Translations under genes and position numbers: made by a program
Part shown: in pieces, positions 6,137 to 6,259 of the stretch
How the letters are laid out: the number at the start of each line of letters is the position of its first letter
How positions within the stretch are numbered: the first letter of the stretch is position 1
NCBI GenBank assembly: GCA_007131845.1
Contig: SLPT01000137.1
Location: forward strand, 1 to 6,259
Length of the DNA stretch: 6,259 nt
Origin: Desulfobacteraceae bacterium
GTDB taxonomy: Bacteria; Desulfobacterota; Desulfobacteria; Desulfobacterales; Desulfosalsimonadaceae
Reading direction: 5' to 3'
The notes under the pieces: model-generated
Database searches by the model: none
The model's input: the letters and a program-made list of their open reading frames with translations, nothing else
Told to the model about the DNA's origin: nothing

Positions 6137-6259
6137 TGACGGCTTCATAAAAAGTCCAATATCTGCGTTACGCGCAATTTCTCAGAATTTCACCTACGAC
6201 AAGTACGCTGCATTCTTCGAAATTGCGCAAGCCTTGATCTTGAACTTTTTACAAAGCCG
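6137..6259. repeat. Palindromic repeat element of about 120 bp upstream of arrA
   Basis: The two ends are imperfect inverted copies of about 50 nt. The left terminus, CGGCTTCATAAAAAGTCCAA from 6140, mirrors the complement of the right terminus at 6259-6240, CGGCTTTGTAAAAAGTTCAA, with three differences. Further in, GCGCAATTTC (6172-6181) pairs perfectly with GAAATTGCGC (6219-6228), followed by AGAAT/ATTCT. The unpaired centre is at about 6190-6210. No open frame of note lies inside. The size, the terminal inverted repeats and the second partial copy at 2606 fit a MITE-like or REP-like dispersed element. The element may extend a few bases past the window edge. It occupies most of the visible arrA upstream region, so the arrA promoter is either inside it or beyond the window. 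A TTGGAC hexamer on the minus strand (6159-6154) has no convincing -10 partner. Confidence 0.75.

Noticed and set aside
6112..6160. Sigma-70-type promoter upstream of arrA using TTGGAC as a -35 box
   Set aside because: At a 17-nt spacing the would-be -10 reads CAATTG, which matches the consensus poorly, and the hexamer is part of the repeated element terminus.
1..6259. CRISPR array, tRNA or rRNA gene, transposase or phage genes
   Set aside because: No regularly spaced direct repeats, no RNA gene signatures and no transposase or phage-like coding sequence were seen; the repeats are only the two palindromic elements described.

Overview
The window holds six genes, all read from the minus strand and closely packed, so transcription runs from right to left. 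In transcription order they are: (1) the large catalytic subunit of a Tat-exported molybdopterin oxidoreductase (6111-3553); (2) a four-cluster iron-sulfur subunit (3489-2665); (3) a TorD/DmsD-type chaperone (2589-1933); (4) an FmdE-family protein with a C-terminal zinc ribbon (1911-1255); (5) a MoeA-like molybdopterin-binding protein with a cysteine-rich tail (1261-230); and (6) the start of mobB, the MGD biosynthesis GTPase, which runs off the left edge (128-1).

The catalytic subunit is the most informative gene. Its length is 852 aa. It has a Tat leader, a C-x2-C-x3-C-x27-C site for one [4Fe-4S] cluster, an RGRY motif, and an SHSAIC-x4-K segment followed by a Tyr 17 residues after the Cys. 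This set matches what I recall of the arsenate-binding pocket of respiratory arsenate reductase (ArrA). It is unlike the GRGWG signature reported for the arsenite-oxidising ArxA clade. I therefore read the first two genes as arrA and arrB, with thiosulfate, polysulfide or tetrathionate reductase as the main alternatives. No membrane anchor (ArrC/NrfD type), sensor or arsenic resistance gene lies in the window.

The genes fit one functional plan. ArrA and ArrB form a periplasmic reductase. The TorD-like protein would hold the ArrA apoprotein until its cofactor is inserted and would guard the Tat leader. MobB and the MoeA-like protein belong to molybdenum-cofactor maturation. FmdE is a family often found beside Mo/W enzymes but poorly understood.

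Two related palindromic repeats sit in non-coding gaps. A long one of about 120 bp lies just upstream of arrA at the right edge. A short, apparently internally deleted and rearranged copy fills the arrB-torD gap. Moderately GC-rich codon usage, the FmdE / MoeA-like / MobB set and this style of short dispersed palindrome suggest an anaerobic Desulfobacterota-type bacterium. That assignment is inference; no taxonomic marker gene is present.
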